Program-made: the position numbers and the translations under genes | Part shown: positions 15,991-23,486 of the stretch, piece by piece | Layout of the letters: each line of letters opens with the position of its first letter | Position numbering within the stretch: position 1 is the stretch's first letter | Assembly (NCBI GenBank): GCA_963776225.1 | Contig: CAVZLL010000002.1 | Coordinates: 124,001-188,000 of the forward strand | Origin: Bog-756 sp963776225 | GTDB lineage: Bacteria; Actinomycetota; Acidimicrobiia; Acidimicrobiales; RAAP-2 | Length of the DNA: 64,000 nucleotides | Direction: 5' to 3' | The notes under the pieces: generated by a model | Database searches by the model: none | What the model was told of the DNA's origin: nothing | Seen by the model: the letters and a program-made list of their open reading frames with translations, nothing else

Positions 15991-16811
15991 GCCGGGTCCA
16001 ACTCGGAGCGATGGCCCACATAGCGGGCCATCCACCGCGTGATCTGGACCACCACCACCAAGGCCCCGGTGACCACGTACATCCACCGCAACGCCCGGCT
16101 GTCACTTCCGGCCAGGACACCGTGGGCGACGCACAGGCAGAAGATGGCGGCAGAGACGGAGTGGATGGGGAACCAGATCCTCCGGGCCAGGGTACCGGCC
16201 AGTGCCGCCGTGGCGGCCACCAGTACGACGGCGTAGAGGGCCAGCGTCCCGAGGGCGGTGGCCGAGGGCCTGTACTGGGCATGCCAGGGAACGAATGCCC
16301 CCACCCATCCCACTCCCGCGTAGCTGTCGAGGGCGAGCGAGGTGACATGCCCGGCCAAGAGGGAGACCGTGGCCGCGGCCAGGGCCACGTGAGCTCGGAG
16401 CAGGGCCTCGGGCCCGGGGATGCGGACCCTGGACCGCCAAGGGTGTCGCAGCCATATTCCGAGCGTGACCATCCCGCAGAGGGCGACGTAGCAAGCCACG
16501 CCCAGCGTCCGGCCGAGGATCCACGGCAGCATCCGGTTGTGCACCAGGGACCCACCACGTGAGGCGATGGCCAGCCCCACGAGGAGGGAGGCAGCGAGGA
16601 CCAGGCCGACCTGGAGCACGTCCCTGAAGGCCGAGGCGATCGGCGTGCTCTCCACCCCGGTCGCCTCATCGGCGGCCGGTGCCGTACCCCCGACTGCCTC
16701 GTCCGCTGACGCCGTCCAGACCTCCGGGACGGGGATCGGCGGAACAGGACGGGCGGGATCGGCGGAGGCCACGATCCGGGACGGGACCTGGACGGTCACG
16801 GCGCCCGCCAT
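15987..16811 (-). CDS. Ferric-reductase-like transmembrane protein
   Basis: A 274-residue membrane protein. About 70 N-terminal residues are Pro/Ala-rich and cytosolic, followed by six hydrophobic helices (for example VLQVGLVLAASLLVGLAIA and YVVTGALVVVVQITRWMA). Histidines in helices three, five and six (RAHVALA, GHVTSLA, FPIHSVSA, VAHGVLAG) suit heme b ligation across the membrane, as in ferric reductase-like domains. The ATG at 16811 lies inside the end of apbE, and the stop overlaps the NuoF-like start. It is the likely membrane-crossing electron conduit of the operon; acceptor and direction are unknown. Confidence 0.82.
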   Translation of the reverse strand: MAGAVTVQVPSRIVASADPARPVPPIPVPEVWTASADEAVGGTAPAADEATGVESTPIASAFRDVLQVGLVLAASLLVGLAIASRGGSLVHNRMLPWILGRTLGVACYVALCGMVTLGIWLRHPWRSRVRIPGPEALLRAHVALAAATVSLLAGHVTSLALDSYAGVGWVGAFVPWHAQYRPSATALGTLALYAVVLVAATAALAGTLARRIWFPIHSVSAAIFCLCVAHGVLAGSDSRALRWMYVVTGALVVVVQITRWMARYVGHRSELDPA

Positions 16812-17707
16812 GACACGTGGGGGTCGAGCCGTGGGCTCTCGGTCACCCGGCCGTCGGCATCGACCCACAGGGCGGCGGCGGAGCGGCGGCGGGACGCCTC
16901 GGCGATCCCGCCGGCCCCCTCGAGGAACAGGGTCTTGCTCGCCACCTCGGCGTCTGCCGGATCCGGGGCCACTACGGTGACCGAGCGCAACCCTGCACCG
17001 CCCGGCTCGCCGGTCCGCGGATCCACCAGGTGGTGGACATCGGCCCCACCCGACCTCCAATGCCGTATCCGCACGGACGAGGTGGCGCAGGCCGCGTTCC
17101 TCAATTCGAGAACGGCCACCACGGAAGTCGGGTCGGTGGGGTCCTCGACCCCGATCGACCATCCTCCGCCGTTGGGACCAGGGCCCGCCGCGGCGCAGTC
17201 GCCACCGGCATCGATGAGGAACGAGCCGAGCTCGGACCTGAGCCGCTCGGTGGCCCAGCGGAGAGCCAGTCCCTTCCCGATCCCCCCGAGGTCGACCGGG
17301 AGTCCGCCGAGATGGATCTCGGGTCTCGGGCCTCCGCGGAACTTCGGTCTCCAGGGCCCGAGGGGTAGTCGGCTGCCGGACGGACGCGGGGTGTCGACCT
17401 CCGTGGTGCCGAAGGCCAGGGTCCGGTCGTAGCCCAGCCGGACCAGATCTCGGAGGATCCGGGGATCGAACCGACCCCTCGTCCGAAGATGGGCGCGATG
17501 GGCCTCCTCCACAGCCCGGGAGAGCACGAGCGGTACGCGGTGCCAGCGATCGGGGCTGGCATTGGCGATCATGAGCGGGCTCGTCGGGTTGAAGCGCGTG
17601 CAGGTGGTGTCCACCGAGGCGAACACCTCGAGGGCGCGGCGGACCCGTACCCGAACGGCCGGTGCATCCGCGTCGGCGAGCCCGTGGACGGTGATGTCCG
17701 AGGCCAT
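16796..17707 (-). CDS. apbE: FAD:protein FMN transferase
   Basis: Attaches FMN covalently to Thr or Ser of partner proteins, using FAD as donor, on the outer side of the membrane or in the cytosol. The 303-residue protein shows the family pattern: FASVDTTCTRFNPTSPLM near the N-terminus, DLGGIGKGLALRWA around residue 165, FLIDAGGDCAAAGPGPNGG, and HHLVDPRTGEPGGAGL followed by VVAPDPADAEVASKTLF. No clear lipobox or signal peptide is seen, so location is unclear. The ATG at 17707 is preferred to a TTG three codons earlier. Its flavinylation target in this operon is not obvious because no FMN-binding domain protein is present. Confidence 0.9.
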   Translation of the reverse strand: MASDITVHGLADADAPAVRVRVRRALEVFASVDTTCTRFNPTSPLMIANASPDRWHRVPLVLSRAVEEAHRAHLRTRGRFDPRILRDLVRLGYDRTLAFGTTEVDTPRPSGSRLPLGPWRPKFRGGPRPEIHLGGLPVDLGGIGKGLALRWATERLRSELGSFLIDAGGDCAAAGPGPNGGGWSIGVEDPTDPTSVVAVLELRNAACATSSVRIRHWRSGGADVHHLVDPRTGEPGGAGLRSVTVVAPDPADAEVASKTLFLEGAGGIAEASRRRSAAALWVDADGRVTESPRLDPHVSWRAP

Positions 17708-17756
17708 GGCCCGCAATGCGCCGAGGACACGGTCCGTGCGCTCTTCTGTCGATGCC

Positions 17757-18344
17757 TCAGGGCTTGGCAGGGGAGGCTCCCGTGGTTGCCGTCACCGGAG
17801 GAGGCGCGGTGGGCGCCGGCGCGGGGGTCGGTGCGGCGACGGGGGCCGGCGCGGGGGTCGGTGCGGCGACCGGGGCCGGGGTGGACGCTGGTGCCGACGG
17901 GGTGGGCGACGGCGCCGGTGCCTGCGACGCGCTCACCGGCGGGGATCCGGGGGACGCGGACGCGCCCGGGCTGACCGACACCGCACCGGAGGTGGCTGTA
18001 CCGCCCGCGGCCGACGCCGCTCCCGCCGCCGGGGCAGTGCCGAGTGCCGTCGTGGTCGTCGTATCGCTGGGAACCGCACTGCTCAGGGCCTGAAGCTGCC
18101 GCGAGGTGGCGGCGATGGACTGGCGGAGCCGGGAGACTGCCTGTTCGTCGTCGGCGACTTGCTGTGCCTCGCGGACGGCCGACGACGTGCTCACCGTGGT
18201 GGAGGAGGCGGGCGTCGTCTCGATGGCCCACTGCAGGGTGAGCCCGGTCGCCCCGACAGTGGCCGCAGCCACCACCGCCGACGAGACTGCGCCCTTCTTC
18301 TTGCGTGGCGGACTCGTCCTTCCCGCGGGTCGGCGATCAGTCAC
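17757..18344 (-). CDS. Single-pass membrane protein with short coiled coil and Pro/Ala-rich repeat tail
   Basis: A 195-residue protein of unknown function. After a basic N-terminus (RRPAGRTSPPRKKKG) comes one hydrophobic helix (SSAVVAAATVGATGLTLQWA), then a helical segment (REAQQVADDEQAVSRLRQSI) that could coil, then a low-complexity tail with repeated APVAAPTPAP units ending TATTGASPAKP. The GTG at 18344 overlaps the previous gene by 8 nt and is preferred to upstream ATGs. It shares its layout with the neighbouring 185-residue protein, so they may form a pair. TTGAS near the C-terminus loosely resembles an ApbE flavinylation site, but outside any FMN-binding domain this is weak. Confidence 0.6.
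   Translation of the reverse strand: MTDRRPAGRTSPPRKKKGAVSSAVVAAATVGATGLTLQWAIETTPASSTTVSTSSAVREAQQVADDEQAVSRLRQSIAATSRQLQALSSAVPSDTTTTTALGTAPAAGAASAAGGTATSGAVSVSPGASASPGSPPVSASQAPAPSPTPSAPASTPAPVAAPTPAPAPVAAPTPAPAPTAPPPVTATTGASPAKP
17821..17880. repeat. 30-bp tandem repeat, two copies
   Basis: Two adjacent 30-bp units differing at one position, inside the membrane protein gene. They encode the repeated Pro/Ala tail. A partial third unit flanks them. Confidence 0.7.
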
Positions 18345-18891
18345 CGCCCTGCCCTCCCCCATTCCCATTCCCGTCATCTGCGGGCACCGTCGTCGATGGC
18401 ACCGAACCAGTGGTCGTCGTCGTGGTCTCGGGCGGCTCGGTGGTCGTCGGTCCGTCGGAGATCGGAGACGCGGCGATGGGCGCAGATGTCCCCGTACCCT
18501 TGGTCGGGTGACCGTCCGAACCTCGGATCGGGTGCGGCACGGTCGGAGCGCTGGTCGACGAGGTCGTGGGCGGCACCGACTCCGGCGGCGCTGCCGGGGC
18601 GTTCACCTCATGACTGGACGATGGCCCTGGTGCGACACCGGTCGTTCGTGTGGTCTCGGCGTGACGGGAACGAAGTTCCGATTTCAGGCTCTCCTCCTGG
18701 TTCGAGAGGGCGAGGACCTCTTCGTGGAGTTGCGCGGCCTCAGCCGCGGTCGGGTTGGTGGCCGATGGGCTCGTGGCTGATGGGCTGTTGGTGGTTGACG
18801 CCGCAGCGGCCGTCACCACTCCCGTGGCCACCCCTCCGACCATTGCCGCGCCAACCGCCCACGTCTTCGCTCTGCTCGCCTTGCGCGCCAT
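18337..18891 (-). CDS. Single-pass membrane protein with Thr/Pro-rich tail, first gene of the electron-transfer operon
   Basis: A 184-residue protein of unknown function. MARKASRAKTW is followed by a hydrophobic helix (AVGAAMVGGVATGVVTAAAA), a short helical part (EAAQLHEEVLALSNQEESL) and a long tail rich in Ser, Thr, Pro and Gly. The ATG at 18891 has a strong Shine-Dalgarno, GGAGG, about 5 nt upstream, which sets the start of the operon. It resembles the next gene in layout: short basic cytosolic end, one helix, coil, low-complexity tail. No cofactor motif is visible. Confidence 0.65.
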   Translation of the reverse strand: MARKASRAKTWAVGAAMVGGVATGVVTAAAASTTNSPSATSPSATNPTAAEAAQLHEEVLALSNQEESLKSELRSRHAETTRTTGVAPGPSSSHEVNAPAAPPESVPPTTSSTSAPTVPHPIRGSDGHPTKGTGTSAPIAASPISDGPTTTEPPETTTTTTGSVPSTTVPADDGNGNGGGQGGD

Positions 18892-18975
18892 TGAACCTCC
18901 GAGGAGACAGGCGGGCGGATGCCCCTGCACACCGGTGAGTGTGACGTGGATACCTAAACCGGTGATGAGCCGACC

Positions 18976-18991
18976 ATGAGAGATCTCTCAT
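18976..18991. promoter_or_regulatory. Perfect 16-bp palindrome, candidate operator
   Basis: ATGAGAGATCTCTCAT is fully self-complementary. It sits between the divergent starts of the nine-gene electron-transfer operon (18891, minus) and the DUF4234 gene (19060, plus), about 18 bp upstream of a TACCGT -10 box for the latter. It is a good candidate binding site for a dimeric regulator; which one is unknown. Confidence 0.5.
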
Positions 18992-19009
18992 CCGGCCGTG
19001 CCATCCGGC

Positions 19010-19015
19010 TACCGT
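19010..19015 (+). promoter_or_regulatory. Candidate -10 box of the DUF4234 gene
   Basis: TACCGT, 44 nt upstream of the ATG. This gene, unlike the leaderless ones, also has a Shine-Dalgarno (GGAGGCGG), consistent with a real 5' leader. Confidence 0.35.
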
Positions 19016-19059
19016 CGATGGCACACGCAAGGCTCGACGGCGGGAATGGAGGCGGAATC

Positions 19060-19425
19060 ATGGTCGGAACGTCGACGGGAAAGATCAGAAATCCGTGGAT
19101 GGTGATCCTTCTGTCCATCATCACGCTGGGGATCTACAGCCTGTTCTGGCAGTACGCCACATTCAGGGACATGAAGGAATACTCGGGTGACGGAATCGGC
19201 GGCGGACTGGGTCTGCTCTTTGCCTTCCTCATCGGCATCGTCAATGTGTTCCTGATGCCGTCTGAGGTCGGGCATCTGTATCGCAGAGAGGGAAGAGAGG
19301 AGCCGGTTACCGGACTGACGGGGTTCTGGATATTCCTACCGATCGTCGGCTGGTTCATCTGGACCGTGAAGACCCAGGGTCGGCTCAACGAATACTGGGA
19401 AGCGCACGGCGCAGTTGCACCCTGA
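19060..19425 (+). CDS. DUF4234 domain-containing membrane protein
   Basis: A 121-residue protein with three hydrophobic segments: WMVILLSIITLGIYSLFWQY near the N-terminus, GLLFAFLIGIVNVFLM and GFWIFLPIVGWFIWTV. The opening KIRNPWMVILLSIITLGIY is the DUF4234 signature. Function is unknown. The ATG at 19060 has GGAGGCGG upstream; an earlier in-frame ATG lies inside the palindrome and is rejected. It is divergent to the electron-transfer operon and shares the intergenic region with the palindrome. Confidence 0.85.
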   Translation: MVGTSTGKIRNPWMVILLSIITLGIYSLFWQYATFRDMKEYSGDGIGGGLGLLFAFLIGIVNVFLMPSEVGHLYRREGREEPVTGLTGFWIFLPIVGWFIWTVKTQGRLNEYWEAHGAVAP

Positions 19426-19521
19426 GGTCGGGGTCAACGTCGCCCAGGGTGGTCCTCGTCACGACTCTGAGTGCTGGCCGGGTGACAGGGCCGGACGACC
19501 GAGGTCGTCATTGAGCGGAGG

Positions 19522-19812
19522 TCAGTCGGCCTCGACCGACTCCGTTGCGCACGCCGCGCAGGTGCGCACGATCGCCAGCTCGGTCAGGCGCTCGTCGCCG
19601 ATCGGCTCGCCGCACCGCTCACAGCGACCGTAGGTCCCGTCCTCCAGGCGGGCGAGCGCCTGTTCGACCTCGTCGAGGAGGACGTCCACCGCGTCGATCG
19701 ACAGCCGCTGGGCCTCCTCATCACCGCCGGTCGAGTCAGCCCCGTCCGGGGTGCCGCTCTCGACCGCGTCCGGGGATGTCTCCGCGGCACCCGTGCTCCA
19801 CCCGGCCTCCAT
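19522..19812 (-). CDS. DksA/TraR-type C4 zinc finger protein
   Basis: A 96-residue protein. After an acidic, low-complexity N-terminus come a helix (LSIDAVDVLLDEVEQALARL) and the zinc finger YGRCERCGEPIGDERL...VRTCAACA, with four cysteines in the DksA/TraR arrangement. Such proteins bind RNA polymerase in the secondary channel or act as simple zinc proteins; the long DksA coiled coil is missing here, so true DksA activity is doubtful. The ATG at 19812 follows TACGCT at 7 nt. It is divergent to the aminotransferase gene. Confidence 0.85.
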   Translation of the reverse strand: MEAGWSTGAAETSPDAVESGTPDGADSTGGDEEAQRLSIDAVDVLLDEVEQALARLEDGTYGRCERCGEPIGDERLTELAIVRTCAACATESVEAD

Positions 19813-19819
19813 GCGGGGC

Positions 19820-19825
19820 AGCGTA
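19820..19825 (-). promoter_or_regulatory. Candidate -10 box of the DksA/TraR gene (leaderless)
   Basis: TACGCT on the minus strand, 7 nt before the ATG. It lies 24 nt from the opposite-facing box of the aminotransferase gene, so the two promoters must overlap. Confidence 0.45.
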
Positions 19826-19848
19826 CCCGCCCCGAACCCGAGGTCCCG

Positions 19849-19854
19849 TAGGGT
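19849..19854 (+). promoter_or_regulatory. Candidate -10 box of the class V aminotransferase gene (leaderless)
   Basis: TAGGGT, 6 nt before the GTG, with no Shine-Dalgarno. Confidence 0.45.
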
Positions 19855-19860
19855 GAGCCC

Positions 19861-21321
19861 GTGCCGCCCACGACCGGACACGACATCGCCGACCCTGCTG
19901 ACCCTCTGGCCAGCCTGGTCGGAGCCGGGCAGCTCGTCCCCTGCCTGGACGGGACCGCACGCCCGGCCGTCGAGCTCGACCAGGCCGCCTCCACCCCGGC
20001 CCATCCGGTGGTCGCGGCACGCGTCCAGGAGTTCCTCCCCTCGTACTCGAGCGTGCACCGCGGAGCCGGCTACCGGTCGCGGCGGGCGACCGCCGCGTAC
20101 GAGGCGGCCCGCCGCGCGGTCCTGGCCTTCGCCGGCCGCGACGAGGACGGGCCGGATGTGGCCATCCTCTGTCGCAACACCACCGAGGCCGTCAACCACC
20201 TGGCCTACCGGCTCCGGTTGGCACCCACCGACATCGTGGTCACCACCGCGGTGGAGCACCACGCCAACCTCCTGCCCTGGGGACGGATCGCCGAGCGGCG
20301 CTACGTGGAGTGCGGCGCCGCCGGCATCTTCACTGTCGACGAGGTGACCGCTGCCCTCGATGCCGCTCCCCGGCGACCGTCACTGCTCGCGGTGACCGGT
20401 GCCTCCAACGTGACCGGATGGCTCCCGCCACTGGACGAGATCATCGACTCGGCCCACCAGCGCGGCATACCGGTGTTCGTCGACGCGGCCCAGCTCGCCC
20501 CCCACCGGCCGCTCCCGACCTCTGCCGACTACCTGGCCTTCAGCGGCCACAAGCTCTACGCCCCGTTCGGCACCGGCGCCCTGATCGGGCCCCGCGCCCT
20601 GTTCGAGACCGGGGACCCGTTCCTCGCTGGCGGCGGTGCCGTCGATCTGGTGGACCTCGACGAGGTGGTCTGGACGGCACCCCCCGACCGGGAGGAGGCC
20701 GGATCGCCGAACGTCGTGGGGGCGGTCGCCCTGCACGCCGCCGTAGACGTCCTGACGGACATCGGCTGGGAGGCGATCGCCGCCCACGAGCGCGCCCTCG
20801 CCGACCGCTTGCAGGTGGGCCTCTCGTCCATCGAGGGGGTCCGGCTGCTCGGACCCCACGGGGATGCGGTCAGGAGTGGCCCCGCGGAAGACCCGACGGG
20901 CGAACGGATCCCCACCCTCCCGGTGGCTGCGTTCACCGTCGCCGGGGTCCACCACGCCCTGGTGGCTGCGCGGTTGAGCGCCGAGCACGGGATCGCCGTG
21001 CGGCACGGCTGCTTCTGCGCCCACCCCTACGTGGTGCGCCTCCTCGGTCTCGGCGCGGTCGACGTCGACGCCTACCGCGCGGAGGTGCTCGGCGGCGACC
21101 ACCGCAACGTCCCCGGAGCGGTCCGGGCCAGCGCGGGGCTGGGGACGTCCGGCGAAGACATCGAGAGACTGCTCGCCGCGGTCGCCGACATCGCCGGGGG
21201 CTCGCCTCTCCCGGTCGCCTACGAGCAGGACCCGGCAACCGGCGACTACTTCCCGGTCACCGACGAGCCCGGCTGGCGGGACGCCGCCCGGGAGCTCGGG
21301 GCCGCCTGCTCCCGAGGGTGA
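19861..21321 (+). CDS. Class V aminotransferase, cysteine desulfurase-like
   Basis: A PLP-dependent enzyme of 486 residues. The PLP lysine lies in YLAFSGHKLYAPFGTGAL (about residue 235). Other family segments are ELDQAASTPAHP, TTAVEHHANLLPW (His stacking on PLP) and GIPVFVDAAQLAPH (Asp). A cysteine in RHGCFCAHPY near residue 382 is in the right region to be the desulfurase nucleophile, but the loop differs from standard IscS/SufS, so substrate and reaction are open. The GTG start at 19861 has a TAGGGT box 6 nt upstream. Confidence 0.85.
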   Translation: MPPTTGHDIADPADPLASLVGAGQLVPCLDGTARPAVELDQAASTPAHPVVAARVQEFLPSYSSVHRGAGYRSRRATAAYEAARRAVLAFAGRDEDGPDVAILCRNTTEAVNHLAYRLRLAPTDIVVTTAVEHHANLLPWGRIAERRYVECGAAGIFTVDEVTAALDAAPRRPSLLAVTGASNVTGWLPPLDEIIDSAHQRGIPVFVDAAQLAPHRPLPTSADYLAFSGHKLYAPFGTGALIGPRALFETGDPFLAGGGAVDLVDLDEVVWTAPPDREEAGSPNVVGAVALHAAVDVLTDIGWEAIAAHERALADRLQVGLSSIEGVRLLGPHGDAVRSGPAEDPTGERIPTLPVAAFTVAGVHHALVAARLSAEHGIAVRHGCFCAHPYVVRLLGLGAVDVDAYRAEVLGGDHRNVPGAVRASAGLGTSGEDIERLLAAVADIAGGSPLPVAYEQDPATGDYFPVTDEPGWRDAARELGAACSRG

Positions 21322-21350
21322 GGGTGCCTTCGGAGGCCGACGGTCCCACC

Positions 21351-21356
21351 TACGCT
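21351..21356 (+). promoter_or_regulatory. Candidate -10 box of the beta-propeller lipoprotein gene (leaderless)
   Basis: TACGCT, 6 nt before the GTG at 21363. Confidence 0.45.
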
Positions 21357-21362
21357 CGCCCG

Positions 21363-22403
21363 GTGACCAGGCGAGCACCGAGCAGCAGAGCGCCCGGCCC
21401 GTCGACCCGTCCGTGGTCCCTCCAGCGGATCTGCGCCGCGGTCGCACTCGCGGCGACCGGCCTCGCCCTTGTCGGGTGTTCCCCGACCTCGGCAGCACCG
21501 CCCGGCGATCCGACCGCATACGTGGCCACCGGATCCAACCCGGCGACGCCGACCGCCACGGTGGCGGTCGTGAACACCCGGACCGGAACCACGCTCACCC
21601 CGATCACCACCGGCACGCTCCCCGCCGGGCTGGCGGTGACACCGGACGGCAAGCACCTCCTGGTCGTCGACAAGGCCGAGGATCAGCTGGTCGAGGTCTC
21701 GGTCACCTCCGGATCGGTCGTCGGCCGGCTGGGGGTCGGCCTCGAGCCTGACGCAGTGGCCGTCACGCCCGACGGGAGCCTCGCCCTCGTCGCCAACTTC
21801 GGGGACGACACGGTGACCCCGGTTTCGTTGCGCACCTTCCGCGCCGGGCCGGCAGTCCACGTCGGCCGCGAACCGGTCGCGGTGGCGGTCGCCCCATCCG
21901 GGAACCGGGCCCTGGTCGCCGACTTCGCGGACGACGCACTGACCCCGATCGCCCTCCCCTCCCTCTCCCCGGGGGGCCCGGTCCCGGTCGGCCAGGAACC
22001 GGTCTCGGTCTTCGTGTCCTCCGAGGGAACCACGGCGCTCGTCGCCGACTTCGAGACCGGGACGGTCACCCCGGTCACGCTCCCCGCGCTCGAACCCGGT
22101 CCGCCGATCGCGGTCGGCGTGAACCCGACCGGCATCGCCGGCGCGCCGGGCGCGACCACCGCCTGGGTCAGCGGCGGCGACAGCATCACGCCGATCAGGC
22201 TGTCCGACCGTCTGGCCGGGAGGCCGGTGGCCGTCGGAGCACCCACCGAAGGCCTGGCCGTCGAGACCGGGGGGAGCACCGCCTGGGTCTGCGCTGCGGA
22301 CGGCGCGCTGGTCCGGGTCGACCTCGAGACGGGCACGGTTGTGGCTCGGGTGGCGGTCGGGGGTCGACCATCGGAGGTGGCCATCGCGCCGGGGGGGTCC
22401 TAA
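21363..22403 (+). CDS. YVTN-type beta-propeller lipoprotein
   Basis: A 346-residue exported protein. A basic N-terminus and hydrophobic stretch (AAVALAATGLALVGC) end in a lipobox cysteine near residue 34. The mature part consists of about seven repeats of 40-43 residues built on units such as VAVTPDGSLALVANFGDDTV and VAVAPSGNRALVADFADDAL, typical of surface-layer or YVTN beta-propellers. Function is unknown; binding or scaffold roles are usual for the fold. Its 3' end overlaps the convergent GNAT gene by 4 nt. Confidence 0.88.
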   Translation: MTRRAPSSRAPGPSTRPWSLQRICAAVALAATGLALVGCSPTSAAPPGDPTAYVATGSNPATPTATVAVVNTRTGTTLTPITTGTLPAGLAVTPDGKHLLVVDKAEDQLVEVSVTSGSVVGRLGVGLEPDAVAVTPDGSLALVANFGDDTVTPVSLRTFRAGPAVHVGREPVAVAVAPSGNRALVADFADDALTPIALPSLSPGGPVPVGQEPVSVFVSSEGTTALVADFETGTVTPVTLPALEPGPPIAVGVNPTGIAGAPGATTAWVSGGDSITPIRLSDRLAGRPVAVGAPTEGLAVETGGSTAWVCAADGALVRVDLETGTVVARVAVGGRPSEVAIAPGGS

Positions 22404-23137
22404 CCAGGGGTCTCGGGACCGTTCCCGGGTCCGTCGCCTTCCGCTGCCCCGGGAGCGCGGGCGACGACGAAGCGCGTCTCCCGCCGTACGGAGAACCCGA
22501 GCTCCCGGTAGAGGCGGATCGCACCCGTGTTGTCGGCCGACGCATGGAGGAACGGCCGCTCCCCGCGGCTGAGAGCCCGTGCCACCACCCGGCGCACCAG
22601 CGCACCGGCGAGGCCCTGGCCGCGATGATCCGGATGGGTGGCGACCGCGCTGACCTCGACCCAGCCGGGCGGACGGAGTCGCTCTCCGGCCATGGCCACC
22701 AGGGCTCCGTCCCTCCGGATCCCGAGATACCCGCCGAACTCGATCGTCCGCTGGAGGAACGGCCCCGGGCGGGCGAGTTCCACCAGGTCGAGCATCTCCC
22801 CGACGTCTGCGTCCCCGAGCACGAGGACCTCGTCGGCCGCCTCAGCCGTCCCGGATCCGGTCGCCGAGAGACGGTCGGCGACCATCTGGACCCCGGCGAG
22901 CTCGAAGACGTCCCACCAACCCTCCGGCGGTGTCCCCACATGGCCGGTCACCGCCACCATGCCGCCCGAGCCGGCCAGCTCGGCGAGGTCGGCCCAGTCG
23001 CCCTCCTCCGGGGGCTCGGGGAACGCGCCGAATGGTGCGACGTCCGGTCGGAACCGCGCAGAACGCTCGCGGACGGTCCCGAGGTGGACCTGCGGTCCGG
23101 TGAGTGCGGACCAGACCGGATTGTCGAGCTCGTGCAT
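22400..23137 (-). CDS. GNAT-family N-acetyltransferase
   Basis: A 245-residue protein with a divergent N-terminal half and a C-terminal GNAT domain. The acetyl-CoA loop is VSAVATHPDHRGQGLAGALV (about residues 160-180), followed by FLHASADNTGAIRLYRELGF. It resembles the FR47-type group with two tandem GNAT-like folds. Substrate unknown. It starts with ATG at 23137; no clear leaderless box is present close by. Confidence 0.88.
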   Translation of the reverse strand: MHELDNPVWSALTGPQVHLGTVRERSARFRPDVAPFGAFPEPPEEGDWADLAELAGSGGMVAVTGHVGTPPEGWWDVFELAGVQMVADRLSATGSGTAEAADEVLVLGDADVGEMLDLVELARPGPFLQRTIEFGGYLGIRRDGALVAMAGERLRPPGWVEVSAVATHPDHRGQGLAGALVRRVVARALSRGERPFLHASADNTGAIRLYRELGFSVRRETRFVVARAPGAAEGDGPGNGPETPG

Positions 23138-23259
23138 GAACGCCGCCTTCTTCGGCCCCGGTTGCTCCGGGAGGGCTCCACCGGGGCTGCGTCCCTTCGA
23201 CGATAGGGCTGACGCGGACGGAGCGATTCATCGGACGGCGAGCCGGTACGCTGCGCGGC

Positions 23260-23335
23260 GGGCCGTTAGCTCATCGGGTAGAGCAGGGGACTTTTAATCC
23301 CAAGGTGGCGGGATCGAGACCCGCACGGCCCACCA
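23260..23335 (+). tRNA. tRNA-Lys(TTT)
   Basis: A 76-nt tRNA with acceptor stem GGGCCGT/ACGGCCC, D arm TAGCTCATCGGGTAGAGCA, anticodon loop CTTTTAA (anticodon TTT) and T arm GCGGGATCGAGACCCGC. The CCA end is encoded in the genome. Confidence 0.96.
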
Positions 23336-23473
23336 GGTCGGATGGAGTGGGTCCCGTGATCTCGGCCGGATCGTGTTCGCCTGATCGTCGACCGGGTTTC
23401 AACTGTGCTCGGCCGCGTTTCGGCCGGTGCATGACGGAGTCCCTGCGACCGGAGCGACGCGCGCTCGCTGCGT

Positions 23474-23479
23474 TAGGTT
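23474..23479 (+). promoter_or_regulatory. Candidate -10 box of the LLM oxidoreductase gene (leaderless)
   Basis: TAGGTT, 7 nt before the ATG at 23487. Confidence 0.4.
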
Positions 23480-23486
23480 CGTGGCC

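Noticed and set aside
19440..19520. Short GACGACC/GGTCGTC inverted repeat as terminator between the DUF4234 and DksA-like genes
   Set aside because: The loop is too short and there is no T-tract, so I could not support termination.
20310..21362. Plus-strand frame upstream of and in phase with the propeller lipoprotein
   Set aside because: It reads the aminotransferase gene out of frame; the lipoprotein starts at GTG 21363 with its own -10 box and signal peptide.
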